A DNA stretch of 64,000 bases from Gammaproteobacteria bacterium (GTDB taxonomy: Bacteria > Pseudomonadota > Gammaproteobacteria > Arenicellales > Arenicellaceae), in assembly GCA_013002025.1 (NCBI GenBank), contig JABDKW010000025.1, positions 1-64,000 on the forward strand, given 5' to 3'. Below the pieces are notes generated by a model, which worked only from the letters and a program-made list of their open reading frames with translations, had not been told where the DNA came from and did not search any database. Shown here piece by piece: positions 15,801-23,638 of the stretch; position 1 is the stretch's first letter, and each line of letters opens with the position of its first letter. The translations under genes were made by a program, and so were the position numbers.

Positions 15801-17053
15801 GCATCGCCATAAGCACGCCCCTCGCGTTCCAGCCAATCGGAATAATCATCCAGATATCTGTCAAAGCGCGTCACCGAATCTTCTCCAACCAAACACCGTA
15901 ACCATTGCCCGGCTAGTGAACGACCACGCTGGTACGATAATGTGCTGAGATCTTGCGCCAGCGCTGGCGTCTTAGATGATGCTTCTTGCGCGCTAGTGGC
16001 TACCGCGGTCTCGGGAGCTAGACTGGTTTTAATAACCTCATTAACAGCGCGCGGTTTAGTCGTGATTGTGCGCCATTGGGCGCGTCGCCCGGCACTGGAA
16101 AAATGCGTGAAATCGGCTTTATACAATGCGTCGATGCTGCTGCTGTGGCGCGAATACAGCGTTAAATAGTCATCGCACAATTCGTATAGCGGCCGAGTCT
16201 TTGTCAGCTCGGAAAACAACAAATACTCATTAACCGCCGGGTCACTGGCCAGACCGGCGCCATAAAAATGATTCAAAGCGCCTGGCTCAGAGGCCAGATA
16301 ATCTTTGGCCAAGACTGTTTTAGCGTGTTTGGCATTTGGCAGAAAACAATGCTCAGCAACGTGACTAAGCCCGAGATGAGACATTTGCGCCTGCCACTCT
16401 TGCGGCGACTTCTTGGCTGCCGTTGCACCATACAGCTCACGGTACGGCGCTTGTGCTTCACGATCAAACCAGGCGCTAATTGGCGCGGGATTGGCGCTCA
16501 CCAACGCCAGCACCCCTTGTGGCGATAAGGCCGAGACCAGAGCCTGTAACAAATCAGGAATCTCAGCTGGGTCTTCCGCCATCCACTCCAGGTCTGCGAC
16601 CAAGATAAAATCATAATATTGATCCGGTAGCTGAAGGCACAGCGGCGCATCACAAGCAATGCCGACATTGCTCAGGTCTGCACAGCGGTAGGCGGTCGCC
16701 TTGGCAATATTGCTATCGACTTTAAGGCACTCGACCTGACTCAGGTTCTCACCGAGATAGCGAGCGTAATTGCCATAGTCGTTGCTGATCTCCAAAGCGG
16801 TTTGCACACCAGTGAAGTCAAACCCCCGTAGAAACTGTCCGGTGCGGGCATTGACTGCCTCTCCGCTAACGGCTGCAACTTCAGGAGAATCCACGCTGCA
16901 ATCATCAATGCTGCTTATTAATGCAACAATATTTTCCTGCGCCCCATCGGTGTAGTTTACCTGCACCACCTTGGGATCGCGCGGTGGCGCAAAAAAGCCG
17001 TCTTTACTGACCAGGTTGGGATTCAGGGAGATGAGTTTGTGCAGTTGCGACAT
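12866..17053 (-). CDS. Large multidomain glycosyltransferase: methyltransferase-like N-terminus, coiled coil, two GT2 domains
   Basis: This 1395-residue protein carries several modules. Residues ~75-200 resemble a SAM methyltransferase core (GVQTALEISNDYGNYARYLGE, ILVADLEWMAEDPAEIPDLLQ). Residues ~380-520 are an unassigned domain. Residues ~678-769 are a Glu/Gln/Leu-rich coiled coil. The first GT2 domain begins at ~848 (FSVVVPVYN, LCLVDDASP, and SDED as the metal/nucleotide site). The second begins at ~1109 (VSIIIPFKDKPQ, LLLNNDIEI, and a late DVDLCL motif). Such tandem GT2 proteins assemble O-antigen, capsule or glycoprotein glycans on the cytoplasmic face. Two membrane-protein genes follow in the same direction upstream of it. 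Sugar and acceptor are unknown. Confidence 0.85.
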   Translation of the reverse strand: MSQLHKLISLNPNLVSKDGFFAPPRDPKVVQVNYTDGAQENIVALISSIDDCSVDSPEVAAVSGEAVNARTGQFLRGFDFTGVQTALEISNDYGNYARYLGENLSQVECLKVDSNIAKATAYRCADLSNVGIACDAPLCLQLPDQYYDFILVADLEWMAEDPAEIPDLLQALVSALSPQGVLALVSANPAPISAWFDREAQAPYRELYGATAAKKSPQEWQAQMSHLGLSHVAEHCFLPNAKHAKTVLAKDYLASEPGALNHFYGAGLASDPAVNEYLLFSELTKTRPLYELCDDYLTLYSRHSSSIDALYKADFTHFSSAGRRAQWRTITTKPRAVNEVIKTSLAPETAVATSAQEASSKTPALAQDLSTLSYQRGRSLAGQWLRCLVGEDSVTRFDRYLDDYSDWLEREGRAYGDALYDVLPFNLIVDEQQRYQVIDPEWKVPETMPAFVMFRALFWFGFHNRQLLRPLAAEHGLFSLEDFVVYGMRRVGYEFDIAEFSELETSIQCQIERQFNQDAIAQTLRLPITQTHSEQIQPMLPTAQVFWCDSAAAVDFSNSLTLPFQSLDQVETLRGSVGSLDTSRPILRLDPVDRAGFFHLQRINLLDEQGGRVWEITGEPQIVAAAQTENVVTAQADDASLLVAQNDDPQFIFDLSDVEGTERVASVELDVSYTHSKDYALAMQALGEQTLLQKRFIEHQRNELEATKAKYSELNDNFDFLKNASEKQHDLIEQLQERLDELTEYSETTIAELQQALVDRQAVIDAQLEMMQRTPMARLKNFIARARGIEQEPVEESVEEKVAPEPDLPPKPAKLGQTNEDYAVWIEQHSLSEADCQRIRDEIDAMPLKPVFSVVVPVYNIEEEFLMLAIESMRKQLYPHWELCLVDDASPKVHIRPMLKRLAAMDERIVVRLNKDNQGIAGASNDGVRMTTGDYVGLLDHDDELSIDALYENAKVINQNPEVGFIYSDEDKVTMDERRVDPFFKPDYSPDLLDSQNYICHFSVMSQKVVEKIGGFRLGFDGSQDHDIIMRAIQQSDHVVHIPKVLYHWRKVPGSTAEVYDAKSYAWEAGRKAVQARLERSGDQGEVVLGPLQGTYQVKRDIVGDPKVSIIIPFKDKPQLLQGCVDSIMQRAKHFANFEIIGVSNNSEQEETHALMAELQAQHSNVRFVEHNIPFNFSAICNYGVIQSEGDYVLLLNNDIEIRSDDWLIRLIEHAQRKDVGAVGGKLFFPDGRIQHAGVVAGMFGAAGHSHLYFAADDIGYYGSLMVTRDVSAVTGAMLMVSRAKYDEVGGLDEKNLAVAYNDVDLCLSLQAAGYRNIYTAFVHAVHYESASRGYEDNEEKLARLQKEKDFFVDKWSDLLRRGDPCFNPNFDLNHFDFKINLKLTKGNPETKPEG

Positions 17054-17097
17054 GTTAGTTTGAGAGGAGGCGTTTATGCAGGTGACAAGCCGGCGCT

Positions 17098-17835
17098 TCA
17101 GCGATTTGCAGGCCGTCGAAAACTGCGCAACAGCAAACCGAACAGCAGCAGGATAATCAGCAGCCAGACTACCAGAAAGATCCTATCCAGAGTCAGGCGA
17201 TGCAGACCTTCCTTAAACGCGAAATACAGTTTAGGTACGGCCACGTCCAGGGAAGTGAACGCTCCAGCGCTGACGCGCTCGTAGGGTTCTAACAGGCGCT
17301 CATCAACTGGCATTGTTTCAAGACGTTGCAACATGGCGCTACCATCGAGCAATTCTATGGCATGGAATTTGATGGCCACATCTTTGTTGCCCGGAAAATC
17401 AATTCTCAAGGCATCCAGGTTGCCCTGCTCTGAGGGTCGATTGAGGTTGCCGCTAAATTGATAGAGCTTACACAGCGGTATGAAAAAACGGGTTCGCTCC
17501 GTGCTAAGAGTCTGATTAATTATTACAAACGCCTTGCGCGATTCACTAAAGCCCTGCCCTGCACTGCGCCAGAAAATATCAAAAATTCCGGGTCGTGCCA
17601 TCGGCGCTTTAAATTCCAGATCCAATAACAGGCCGCAGGCCTGATCACGACTCTTGTTGAGTTCAGTCAACACCAGATAGCCATCGGACCCCACGTTGGC
17701 CAAAAAACCATCTTTGTCACGTTCGAGGTTTCGCAGCAGAGGCTCGCCGTCTGCACTGACGCTCGTCAACGCGTGAGCCGGGCAAACCGCATAAAGTAGG
17801 CATAAAAGTGCCAGGCTACGCAGTGTGATGCTCAT
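17098..17835 (-). CDS. Unknown exported protein anchored by a C-terminal membrane segment
   Basis: The start at 17835 is chosen because its ATG overlaps the TGA of the upstream gene (ATGA) and begins a good signal peptide (MSITLRSLALLCLLYAVCPAHA); a longer frame would begin inside the neighbour. The 245-residue product is therefore exported, with a mainly beta-type periplasmic part and one membrane helix near the C-terminus (ILVVWLLIILLLFGLLL-like, ~221-238) followed by basic residues. I recognise no family. Translational coupling to the GT-C-like gene suggests a shared role in glycan synthesis or export, which is inference. Confidence 0.7.
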   Translation of the reverse strand: MSITLRSLALLCLLYAVCPAHALTSVSADGEPLLRNLERDKDGFLANVGSDGYLVLTELNKSRDQACGLLLDLEFKAPMARPGIFDIFWRSAGQGFSESRKAFVIINQTLSTERTRFFIPLCKLYQFSGNLNRPSEQGNLDALRIDFPGNKDVAIKFHAIELLDGSAMLQRLETMPVDERLLEPYERVSAGAFTSLDVAVPKLYFAFKEGLHRLTLDRIFLVVWLLIILLLFGLLLRSFRRPANR

Positions 17836-19151
17836 TGTGCGCACCCCTTTCTGGCCTGATAACTGAGTAGCATCTGCACACCAAGATAGAGCAGGCTGGC
17901 CACGTACAGCGTGCGACAAACGCGCTGAAAAGTCAGCAGGTCCAGATACTGGGTTAAACCCAATGCCTGATAAAGCATCGGAAAATTAGGCAACCCCGAG
18001 AGGGAAATTGACCAGGGCGAGGCCAACCAGAGCGTGAACACACCCAGATCGGTAATCGATAGATTGTAAATCAGCCAGGTGACGCACAGCGTTAACATCG
18101 GCTTTAGCATGTCATCGCGATAGGCCAGATAGATGCAGGGGAACAGCATCATCCACGAGGTGTAGTGCGCCGTATGCGATGAAAAACTAAAAAAGCACAA
18201 TAGTGTATACGCATACATTAAAAGGGCCTTCTCCGTCAGCCCTACCCGGCTGTTCCAGCTATACAACAAGACACACAAGTAGGCCATCGGAAACATCAAC
18301 CAGGCGCCAACGATAAACATGAATAAATAATCTACCCGCCCCTCCGCCGCGATCGAGGTTACCTGACGGCCAAACGCATCCATTTCGCTGCCGGTTAAAG
18401 ATATCATTTGCACGGCCACGGCTAGCGCAAACAGCACGATGGCCGACGCGGCGACACGTTGCTGCCACGAATAGGCTGTGGCTGATGGCGACCAGACCAA
18501 TGCCAAAAACACCGGCCCCAGAAAAATAAACATTTCCCGTGAATTGATGCTCAGGCCAACCATTACTGCAGCCAGCAGAATGGCGCGTCGCTGTAAGGCT
18601 AACAGGCTGAGCATGCAAAACATGACCGGAATCGATTCAAAACGCCCGAATATATAAAAAGCAAAAATCGTGACGGGGTTGAACATCCAGAACAACAACG
18701 CATTACGTGCTTGTGGCGACCGTCCCAAATACTGATAGATGGCCCATGCCGATATCAAATCGGCGGCCAAAAACGGCAGCTTGATAATGAACAGTGCTCG
18801 AAATGCCTCTGGCTGAGACACAAACTCAAAATATTCGTTTGGGTGAGCGGTGGAATGTTGCATGTCCGCATGCGCGAACAACAGCTCCGGGTCGCTGATA
18901 AAACCGCCAAATATTTTGAAAAACAGCAATTGAAACATAGCCGTTGCATTGCGGCTAATATCATCAAAATAAATGCCAGCCTGATCCCAAAAATAGATTC
19001 GGCGTGCCTCTGATAACACATCGACATGGCCAAAGAACGGCATCAACACAATGCGCACAATAATTGCCAGCAGCATGAGGCGATAAAAATTTTCGCTGCT
19101 AACCCATGGCGACACAGACGAATTCGTTGAGATGGTGGGCGCTGCGCTCAT
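17832..19151 (-). CDS. Multi-pass membrane protein, GT-C glycosyltransferase-like
   Basis: The 439-residue protein has about ten hydrophobic segments. An early luminal-type loop with acidic residues (GHVDVLSEARRIYFWDQ, ~41-57) follows the first helix, as in GT-C fold transferases that use polyprenyl-phosphate sugars. The segment FWMFNPVTIFAFYIFGRFESIPVMF resembles the NP-x-x-I region of PIG-M/GT87-like mannosyltransferases. The assignment rests on topology and these patterns only. It is followed by a coupled exported protein and preceded, with no gap, by a small single-pass protein; all three run with the large GT gene. Confidence 0.65.
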   Translation of the reverse strand: MSAAPTISTNSSVSPWVSSENFYRLMLLAIIVRIVLMPFFGHVDVLSEARRIYFWDQAGIYFDDISRNATAMFQLLFFKIFGGFISDPELLFAHADMQHSTAHPNEYFEFVSQPEAFRALFIIKLPFLAADLISAWAIYQYLGRSPQARNALLFWMFNPVTIFAFYIFGRFESIPVMFCMLSLLALQRRAILLAAVMVGLSINSREMFIFLGPVFLALVWSPSATAYSWQQRVAASAIVLFALAVAVQMISLTGSEMDAFGRQVTSIAAEGRVDYLFMFIVGAWLMFPMAYLCVLLYSWNSRVGLTEKALLMYAYTLLCFFSFSSHTAHYTSWMMLFPCIYLAYRDDMLKPMLTLCVTWLIYNLSITDLGVFTLWLASPWSISLSGLPNFPMLYQALGLTQYLDLLTFQRVCRTLYVASLLYLGVQMLLSYQARKGCAQ

Positions 19152-19724
19152 TTATTGGCCACTCTGCTGCGCCGCGGAATAGACAGTCGCCAGTTCAGAT
19201 CTGGCCCCGCCGTCTGCGAGCAAGCGGGATAATTCCTGCACTACTAGAAAAGTGCCTTCTTGAGGCGGCTCTGGCGCAATAATGCGAACTAGGCTGTCGG
19301 CTTGGCGGATGGTGACAGAATGCAAGGTTATCGCCGCTGTATCGCCCGACACTCGCAGTGTTCCGATTGGCTTCCAGGCGGAAATTGAGGCCCGTACAAT
19401 TTGTTGTTCAGGTGCACCATCAATCCGCAGCAACTGCCGATGATCCGCATTAAAACCAAAGCCATAGTCGTAATCGAGTTGCAGGTTTCGTGTTTCAGGG
19501 ACTGACACTGAGAACTCAATTGACAGGGGCACTAATTTGGCGACAGCGGTGGTCTGGTACTGCCACAACAGCATTATCAGCAATAACACGGCTAGCCCAC
19601 CTGCGATAGCAGCGAGAATGGATATTCGATTGCGGTTTGGGGCTTGGGACACGGCAGACACGGGTATTAAATTCGCCTTGTGGTAACGCCGCGCAGAATA
19701 GCAGAAAAGCACTGTAGCGACCAC
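19152..19724 (-). CDS. Unknown single-pass membrane protein
   Basis: The 190-residue reading frame contains one clear membrane helix (ISILAAIAGGLAVLLLIMLLW, ~34-54) and a C-terminal part rich in beta-type segments, probably periplasmic. The start is uncertain: GTG at 19724 is the longest, but GTG at 19661 or 19652 would place the helix nearer the N-terminus; no convincing ribosome site decides. The stop abuts the ATG of the GT-C-like gene with no gap, so the two are likely cotranscribed. I recognise no family. Confidence 0.6.
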   Translation of the reverse strand: MVATVLFCYSARRYHKANLIPVSAVSQAPNRNRISILAAIAGGLAVLLLIMLLWQYQTTAVAKLVPLSIEFSVSVPETRNLQLDYDYGFGFNADHRQLLRIDGAPEQQIVRASISAWKPIGTLRVSGDTAAITLHSVTIRQADSLVRIIAPEPPQEGTFLVVQELSRLLADGGARSELATVYSAAQQSGQ

Positions 19725-19821
19725 GCCAATAAAGGACTGAAAAACAGCGGCGGACTGTTATTTCAAACGAACATCTGCTAGCTTATACGACTTCAAATTT
19801 CCGCGTTATCAGGATGCCAAA

Positions 19822-20574
19822 ATGAAAAAATTATTGATTGGAGTTGCCATACTCGTCGCGATTATTGCCATTACTGCGACCATATTTGTGGGTCAGATGG
19901 ATCAATTGATTGCTGATGCGATTGAAACCGAGGGCAGCGCGGCTCTGGGTAGCGAGGTACGGGTCGCTAAGGTTGAAACCAAACTCCGCGAGGGCATCGC
20001 CACCATCAACGGCCTGACCATCGCGAATCCGGGCGGATACAAAGCGCCGCATGCCATCAGCGTGGCGAACTTTACCGCCGATGTTGACTATGAAAATCAG
20101 ATTGTCGAACAAATATTGATTGACCAGCCCGTCATCAATGCCGAGATGAAGGGGCAGCAAAACAATTTTGAGGACTTATTGGCCAACATGCCGGACTCCG
20201 AAGAAAGTAGTGAGCCGGAAGGCGTTGAACCGGTGATCACCATCAAGTCATTTCAGCTGCGTCGGGCGCAGGTCAATCTGACCGCAGACCGGATTGGCGA
20301 ACGCTCGTTCATTATGGACGACCTGGTCGTGAACGATCTGCGCGGCACACCCGAACAAATTTCCGAAGTGTTAACTCGCCGGCTGATTGATCATGTGTCC
20401 GTGCAGGTTAAAAATTACGCCACGGCGGAAATTACCAAAATGATCACCGAAGAAGCACGCAAGCGCGTCAAAGAGGCCGTTAATGAAAAAATTCAGGAAC
20501 AGGTTGGCGATAAGCTCAAGGACAAGCTCGGCGTGGCTGACAAATTGAAAGGTTTTGGGTTGGGTAAAGACTAA
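19822..20574 (+). CDS. AsmA-like periplasmic protein
   Basis: The 250-residue protein has an N-terminal membrane anchor (LLIGVAILVAIIAITATIFVG). A region in the style of AsmA/DUF748 proteins follows (VRVAKVETKLREGIATINGLTIANPGGY, then FTADVDYENQIVEQILIDQPVINAEMKG), repeating beta strands that in larger relatives form a lipid groove. The C-terminal ~55 residues are highly charged and helical. It is much shorter than AsmA or TamB, so a lipid-transfer role is only a suggestion. It is convergent with the RsmB-type gene, one base apart. Confidence 0.65.
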   Translation: MKKLLIGVAILVAIIAITATIFVGQMDQLIADAIETEGSAALGSEVRVAKVETKLREGIATINGLTIANPGGYKAPHAISVANFTADVDYENQIVEQILIDQPVINAEMKGQQNNFEDLLANMPDSEESSEPEGVEPVITIKSFQLRRAQVNLTADRIGERSFIMDDLVVNDLRGTPEQISEVLTRRLIDHVSVQVKNYATAEITKMITEEARKRVKEAVNEKIQEQVGDKLKDKLGVADKLKGFGLGKD

Positions 20575-20575
20575 T

Positions 20576-21871
20576 TTAAGCGAGATCGCCGCGCGCCAGC
20601 GCGGCGACGTAAAACCCATCACAGCCGCTGCGACCGGGAAAGGTACGCACCGCATGCTCGCGAATCTGTAGCTGGTCACCCAAATCACCAAACCAGTCGG
20701 AATTACCCATGGGGCTACGACTGAACTGCGAAAACTGCTGTAAAAAAGTCGCGACCTGCTGTTCGTTCTCCTCAGCCAACAAGGAGCACGTGGCATAGAC
20801 CAGGCGCCCGCCCGGCTTGACCAGGCGGGCGGCACTTAGCAAAATGGATTTTTGCAGATCGATCAACCGATTCAGGCTGTGCTGGTCGATATGCCAACGG
20901 CTATCCGGGTTGCGTCGCCAGGTTCCTGTGCCACTGCAGGGCGCATCGATGAGCACAACATCTGCCTTATCAGCATGTTGCTTTACCCATTTATCGCGCT
21001 CCGAGCTCAAGTGGTGAACTCGAATGTTGTGCGCACCGGCTCGTTTGGCGCGCTTTGCTAACTCTTGTAATCGCTTTGAATGAACATCGCAGGCGGTAAT
21101 GCTGCCACGATTTTCCATCATCGCTGCCAGCGCCAGCGTTTTACCGCCAGCCCCCGCACAAAAATCGACCACCCTATCGCCGGGTTGTACACCTGTTGCC
21201 AAGGCCAATAATTGTGAACCCTGGTCCTGAATTTCAAACAGGCCCTGTTTAAAAGCGGCTAAATTAGAAAGTGCAGCACGTTGCTTGAGTACCACAGCGT
21301 GAGGTGCCAGTTGACCGGCCTGCGCCGCTATGCCCTGCGCAGCCAACGCCGCCAATACGGTTTGCGCGTCACTCTTGAGACTGTTCACCCGGACGTCTGT
21401 TGTGGCGCGTTGATTCATGGCCTGCATTTCGATTTCAAAGTCATGACCTAATACCGGCTCCAGTAGTGGCAACAGCCATTCTGGCACGTTGCAACGCACA
21501 TGCAGCGGCGCAGCATCAAGCATTGCGGGTTGAATTCGTTGCAACGCGCTGAGGTCTGTTTCCGGCAGGCGCTGCGGGTGATGGCGCTGGCCGGAAAAAT
21601 CAGCACAATCAAACTCGCCTGCAAGTTGTAGGTAGCTCGCCATCAGATTTGTGCCCGCAATCTGGAGCCCATGCTCTTTCAGCAACCAATCGAGGGCGGC
21701 GCGTTGGCGCATAACCGAATAAAAGTGCTCCGCAATTGCGCGCTTATCTTTGGAGCCGATATAGCGCCGCTGGCGGAAGTATTGCGACATGATGCGGTCC
21801 GCCGGTTGAGCGCTGGCAATCAGCTCATCAAGCAACTCAATTGCAGCTTGGATTCGGGCGGCGTTTTGCAT
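20576..21871 (-). CDS. RsmB/NOP-family rRNA or tRNA cytosine-C5 methyltransferase
   Basis: The 431-residue protein shows the m5C RNA methyltransferase motifs: SAM loop VVDFCAGAGGKTLALAA, motif IV IDAPCSGTGTWRRNPDSRW and motif VI YATCSLLAEENEQQV. The two motif cysteines are the catalytic pair of the family (TC forms the covalent adduct, PC releases it). The N-terminal helical part (~1-120) resembles the NusB-like extension of RsmB, though weakly, so the target could be 16S rRNA C967 or another site. An SDR gene lies upstream in the same direction. Confidence 0.87.
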   Translation of the reverse strand: MQNAARIQAAIELLDELIASAQPADRIMSQYFRQRRYIGSKDKRAIAEHFYSVMRQRAALDWLLKEHGLQIAGTNLMASYLQLAGEFDCADFSGQRHHPQRLPETDLSALQRIQPAMLDAAPLHVRCNVPEWLLPLLEPVLGHDFEIEMQAMNQRATTDVRVNSLKSDAQTVLAALAAQGIAAQAGQLAPHAVVLKQRAALSNLAAFKQGLFEIQDQGSQLLALATGVQPGDRVVDFCAGAGGKTLALAAMMENRGSITACDVHSKRLQELAKRAKRAGAHNIRVHHLSSERDKWVKQHADKADVVLIDAPCSGTGTWRRNPDSRWHIDQHSLNRLIDLQKSILLSAARLVKPGGRLVYATCSLLAEENEQQVATFLQQFSQFSRSPMGNSDWFGDLGDQLQIREHAVRTFPGRSGCDGFYVAALARGDLA

Positions 21872-21898
21872 GGTGTAAGGCGGTTACTCTGGCTATAG

Positions 21899-22561
21899 TC
21901 ACCAGGGCAACTGCTCCCCATTCCAATTGAAAAATCGCCCCGTATCCCGTGCGCTCAATTCGCCCGCAACATTGATAATTCGCTCAGCGCTCTGCTCAGG
22001 CGAGTAGTATTTACTCTCCTCAACCGACCCTGAAAACGGTTTTGACATTGCGCTTTTGGTGGTGCCCGGATGGATGGTGGCGACACACGCCTGCTTGTTG
22101 GTGCGCGCTGTTTCAATCGCGGTCGTCTTGGTCAACATATTCAGCGCTGCTTTAGAACTGCGATAGCCATACCAACCACCCAGCCGGTTGTCTTCAATAC
22201 TGCCCACCATCGCACTGAGGTTCAGGTACACCGAAGTTTGGGTTTTATCTAACAACGGCACAAATGCCTGCATGCAGAGCATGGGCAGCACACTGTTTAC
22301 GCGAAAATAGTCCAATAACTGCTGTTCACTGACGTGCTTCAGGTTTTTCTCAGGTGTAAGCGCCTCGTTATGTAATACGCCGATGCAACATATTATTAAT
22401 TGCACAGGCTGCTCTACCTGACCGGCGATTGTGGCCAGACTCGCGCTGGAATAATCGGTATTTTTGCGCGAGATGCCAGTCACATTAAAGTCCGCCTTGA
22501 GTCCGCTAAGCAGCGCTCGGCCAATCGTTCCGTCAACTCCGATAACTAGGGCATTTTTCAT
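21899..22561 (-). CDS. Short-chain dehydrogenase/reductase
   Basis: From the ATG at 22561 the product is 220 residues; a TTG two codons upstream is possible. It has a Rossmann beta-alpha-beta start ALVIGVDGTIGRALL (glycines in the altered spacing seen in C-factor-like SDRs), a CIGVLHNE stretch in place of NNAG, and the catalytic YRSSK (Tyr/Lys four apart), followed by IHPGTTKSAMSKPF. Substrate unknown. It lies 27 nt upstream of the RsmB-type gene, so the pair may be cotranscribed. Confidence 0.85.
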   Translation of the reverse strand: MKNALVIGVDGTIGRALLSGLKADFNVTGISRKNTDYSSASLATIAGQVEQPVQLIICCIGVLHNEALTPEKNLKHVSEQQLLDYFRVNSVLPMLCMQAFVPLLDKTQTSVYLNLSAMVGSIEDNRLGGWYGYRSSKAALNMLTKTTAIETARTNKQACVATIHPGTTKSAMSKPFSGSVEESKYYSPEQSAERIINVAGELSARDTGRFFNWNGEQLPW

Positions 22562-22616
22562 CAACAAAGTGTATTGGATATTGCGTTATTTAGCTGTGAA
22601 TATTTTTGTCTTAGCC

Positions 22617-22644
22617 CTTGAATCACAGCCCGACACCCCTAGAT
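22617..22644 (+). promoter_or_regulatory. Sigma-32-type heat-shock promoter of the hsp20 gene
   Basis: CTTGAA (22617-22622) and CCCCTAGAT (22636-22644) are separated by 13 nt, matching the heat-shock consensus CTTGAAA / CCCCATNT. The start of transcription would be near 22651, giving a leader of about 105 nt before the small heat-shock gene. Confidence 0.75.
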
Positions 22645-22650
22645 AGGGTA

Positions 22651-22755
22651 TGTCGAAGTCTCCATGAGATTCGATTTATCGCCCACAGCGTGCCATAGGG
22701 CTCGCGGGGTTTGTACAAACTTATTGCTCAATTGAGAATAAACAGGAGAATTATT
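22651..22755 (+). promoter_or_regulatory. hsp20 leader with possible ROSE-like RNA thermometer
   Basis: In the leader, TTGCTC (22724-22729) can pair with GAGAA (22746-22750), which is part of the ribosome site AGGAGAA, with the G of TTGCTC bulged. A U-U/C-G-C-U motif opposite the Shine-Dalgarno sequence with a bulged G is the hallmark of ROSE elements in small heat-shock genes. The upstream leader was not folded in full. Confidence 0.45.
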
Positions 22756-23217
22756 ATGAATCACATCGATTTAAGCCCTTTATACCGCAGCAGCGTTGGT
22801 TTCGACCGCTTTGGCTCCTTATTGGACGCCGCGTTCCAAACTGAAAAAAGCGCCGGCGGTTACCCGCCCTACAATATCGAAGTTGTAGAGGAAAATAATT
22901 ACACAATCACGCTGGCCGTGGCCGGTTTCAAACAGGCGGAACTCGACTTGCAAGTTGAGAATGGTGTGCTAACCATCCGAGGTCGCAAAGAACAGGCAGA
23001 CCGCGATGCACAGTATCTGCATCAGGGTATCGCCAACCGCTCTTTTGAGCGCAAGTTTAACCTCGCCGACCACGTTGAAGTGACCAGCGCTGATTTAGAA
23101 GACGGATTGCTCAGCATCAAGCTGAAAAAAGAGCTTCCGGAAGCGATGAAACCCAAATCCATCGCCATTAACGGTGAGCAATCGAACGTGATTTCTCACG
23201 ACAGCAAAGCCGCTTAA
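22756..23217 (+). CDS. Small heat-shock protein (Hsp20/IbpA family)
   Basis: The ATG at 22756 has AGGAG 7 nt upstream and is preferred over an earlier in-frame start at 22711. The 153-residue chaperone holds unfolding proteins for refolding by other chaperones. It has a short N-terminal arm (IDLSPLYRSSVGFDRFGSLL, typical of IbpA/B), the alpha-crystallin domain (YNIEVVEENNYTITLAVAGF to DGLLSIKLKKE) and a C-terminal I-x-I motif (SIAIN) used in oligomer contacts. Control by a sigma-32-type promoter and a possible thermometer leader is consistent with this role. An intrinsic terminator follows. Confidence 0.95.
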   Translation: MNHIDLSPLYRSSVGFDRFGSLLDAAFQTEKSAGGYPPYNIEVVEENNYTITLAVAGFKQAELDLQVENGVLTIRGRKEQADRDAQYLHQGIANRSFERKFNLADHVEVTSADLEDGLLSIKLKKELPEAMKPKSIAINGEQSNVISHDSKAA

Positions 23218-23242
23218 TTCCTCCTGGTTGGAATGAGCGCGG

Positions 23243-23268
23243 GGCGGGCCTTAGGGCCCGCCTTTTTT
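23243..23268 (+). terminator. Intrinsic terminator after hsp20
   Basis: GGCGGGCC-tta-GGGCCCGCC-type GC-rich stem followed by six T at 23263-23268. It lies 25 nt after the hsp20 stop and directly before the -35 box of the btuB promoter. Confidence 0.85.
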
Positions 23269-23270
23269 GT

Positions 23271-23298
23271 TTGACATTCCACAACTCGAATTTATAAT
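23271..23298 (+). promoter_or_regulatory. Sigma-70 promoter of the B12 uptake operon
   Basis: Exact TTGACA (23271-23276) and exact TATAAT (23293-23298) with a 16-nt spacer. Transcription would start near 23305, just before the cobalamin riboswitch, giving a leader of about 335 nt to btuB. Confidence 0.85.
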
Positions 23299-23307
23299 GC
23301 AGCCCAG

Positions 23308-23480
23308 AACTCAGGTGCCGCCTGAGCCCGTCGGGAGCAATTTCCCAACGCGGTAAAGACGGTTAAATGGGAAGTCGGTGAGATCCCGACGCTGCCCCCG
23401 CAACGGTAATTGTGCCTTGGCATAAGAGTCCGGAACCTGCCTGAAATTGCAACAATGTTGCGATTGTGTTCATGACCGTT
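23308..23480 (+). promoter_or_regulatory. Cobalamin riboswitch upstream of btuB
   Basis: Conserved cobalamin-riboswitch segments appear in order: AGGTGCC near 23313; AAAGACGGTTAAATGGGAAG; GTCGG-tgagat-CCGAC; GCTGCCCCCGCAACGGTAA (to 23408); and AAGAGTCCGGAACCTGCC with the B12-type CCTGCCTG. Adenosylcobalamin binding is known to shut off such leaders. The part from about 23480 to 23638 can form further stems and probably is the expression platform, but no T-run terminator was seen, so control of translation is more likely. Confidence 0.93.
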
Positions 23481-23638
23481 GATGGAGCGGAGGGCTACCA
23501 TCCAAGGACCAGCGAGTGTTTCGGAGTTCTCTCCTCGCCCCCCTTGATTCCTCGCTTTATCACCTTGTATCAAACACTGTCCTGTTGCCGGCAACATAAT
23601 CGCTCGCAGACAGAGACAGCCACACAGGTGTTAAAAAA

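Noticed and set aside
23292-23597. A minus-strand open frame across the btuB leader
   Set aside because: The stretch is explained by the conserved cobalamin riboswitch on the plus strand.
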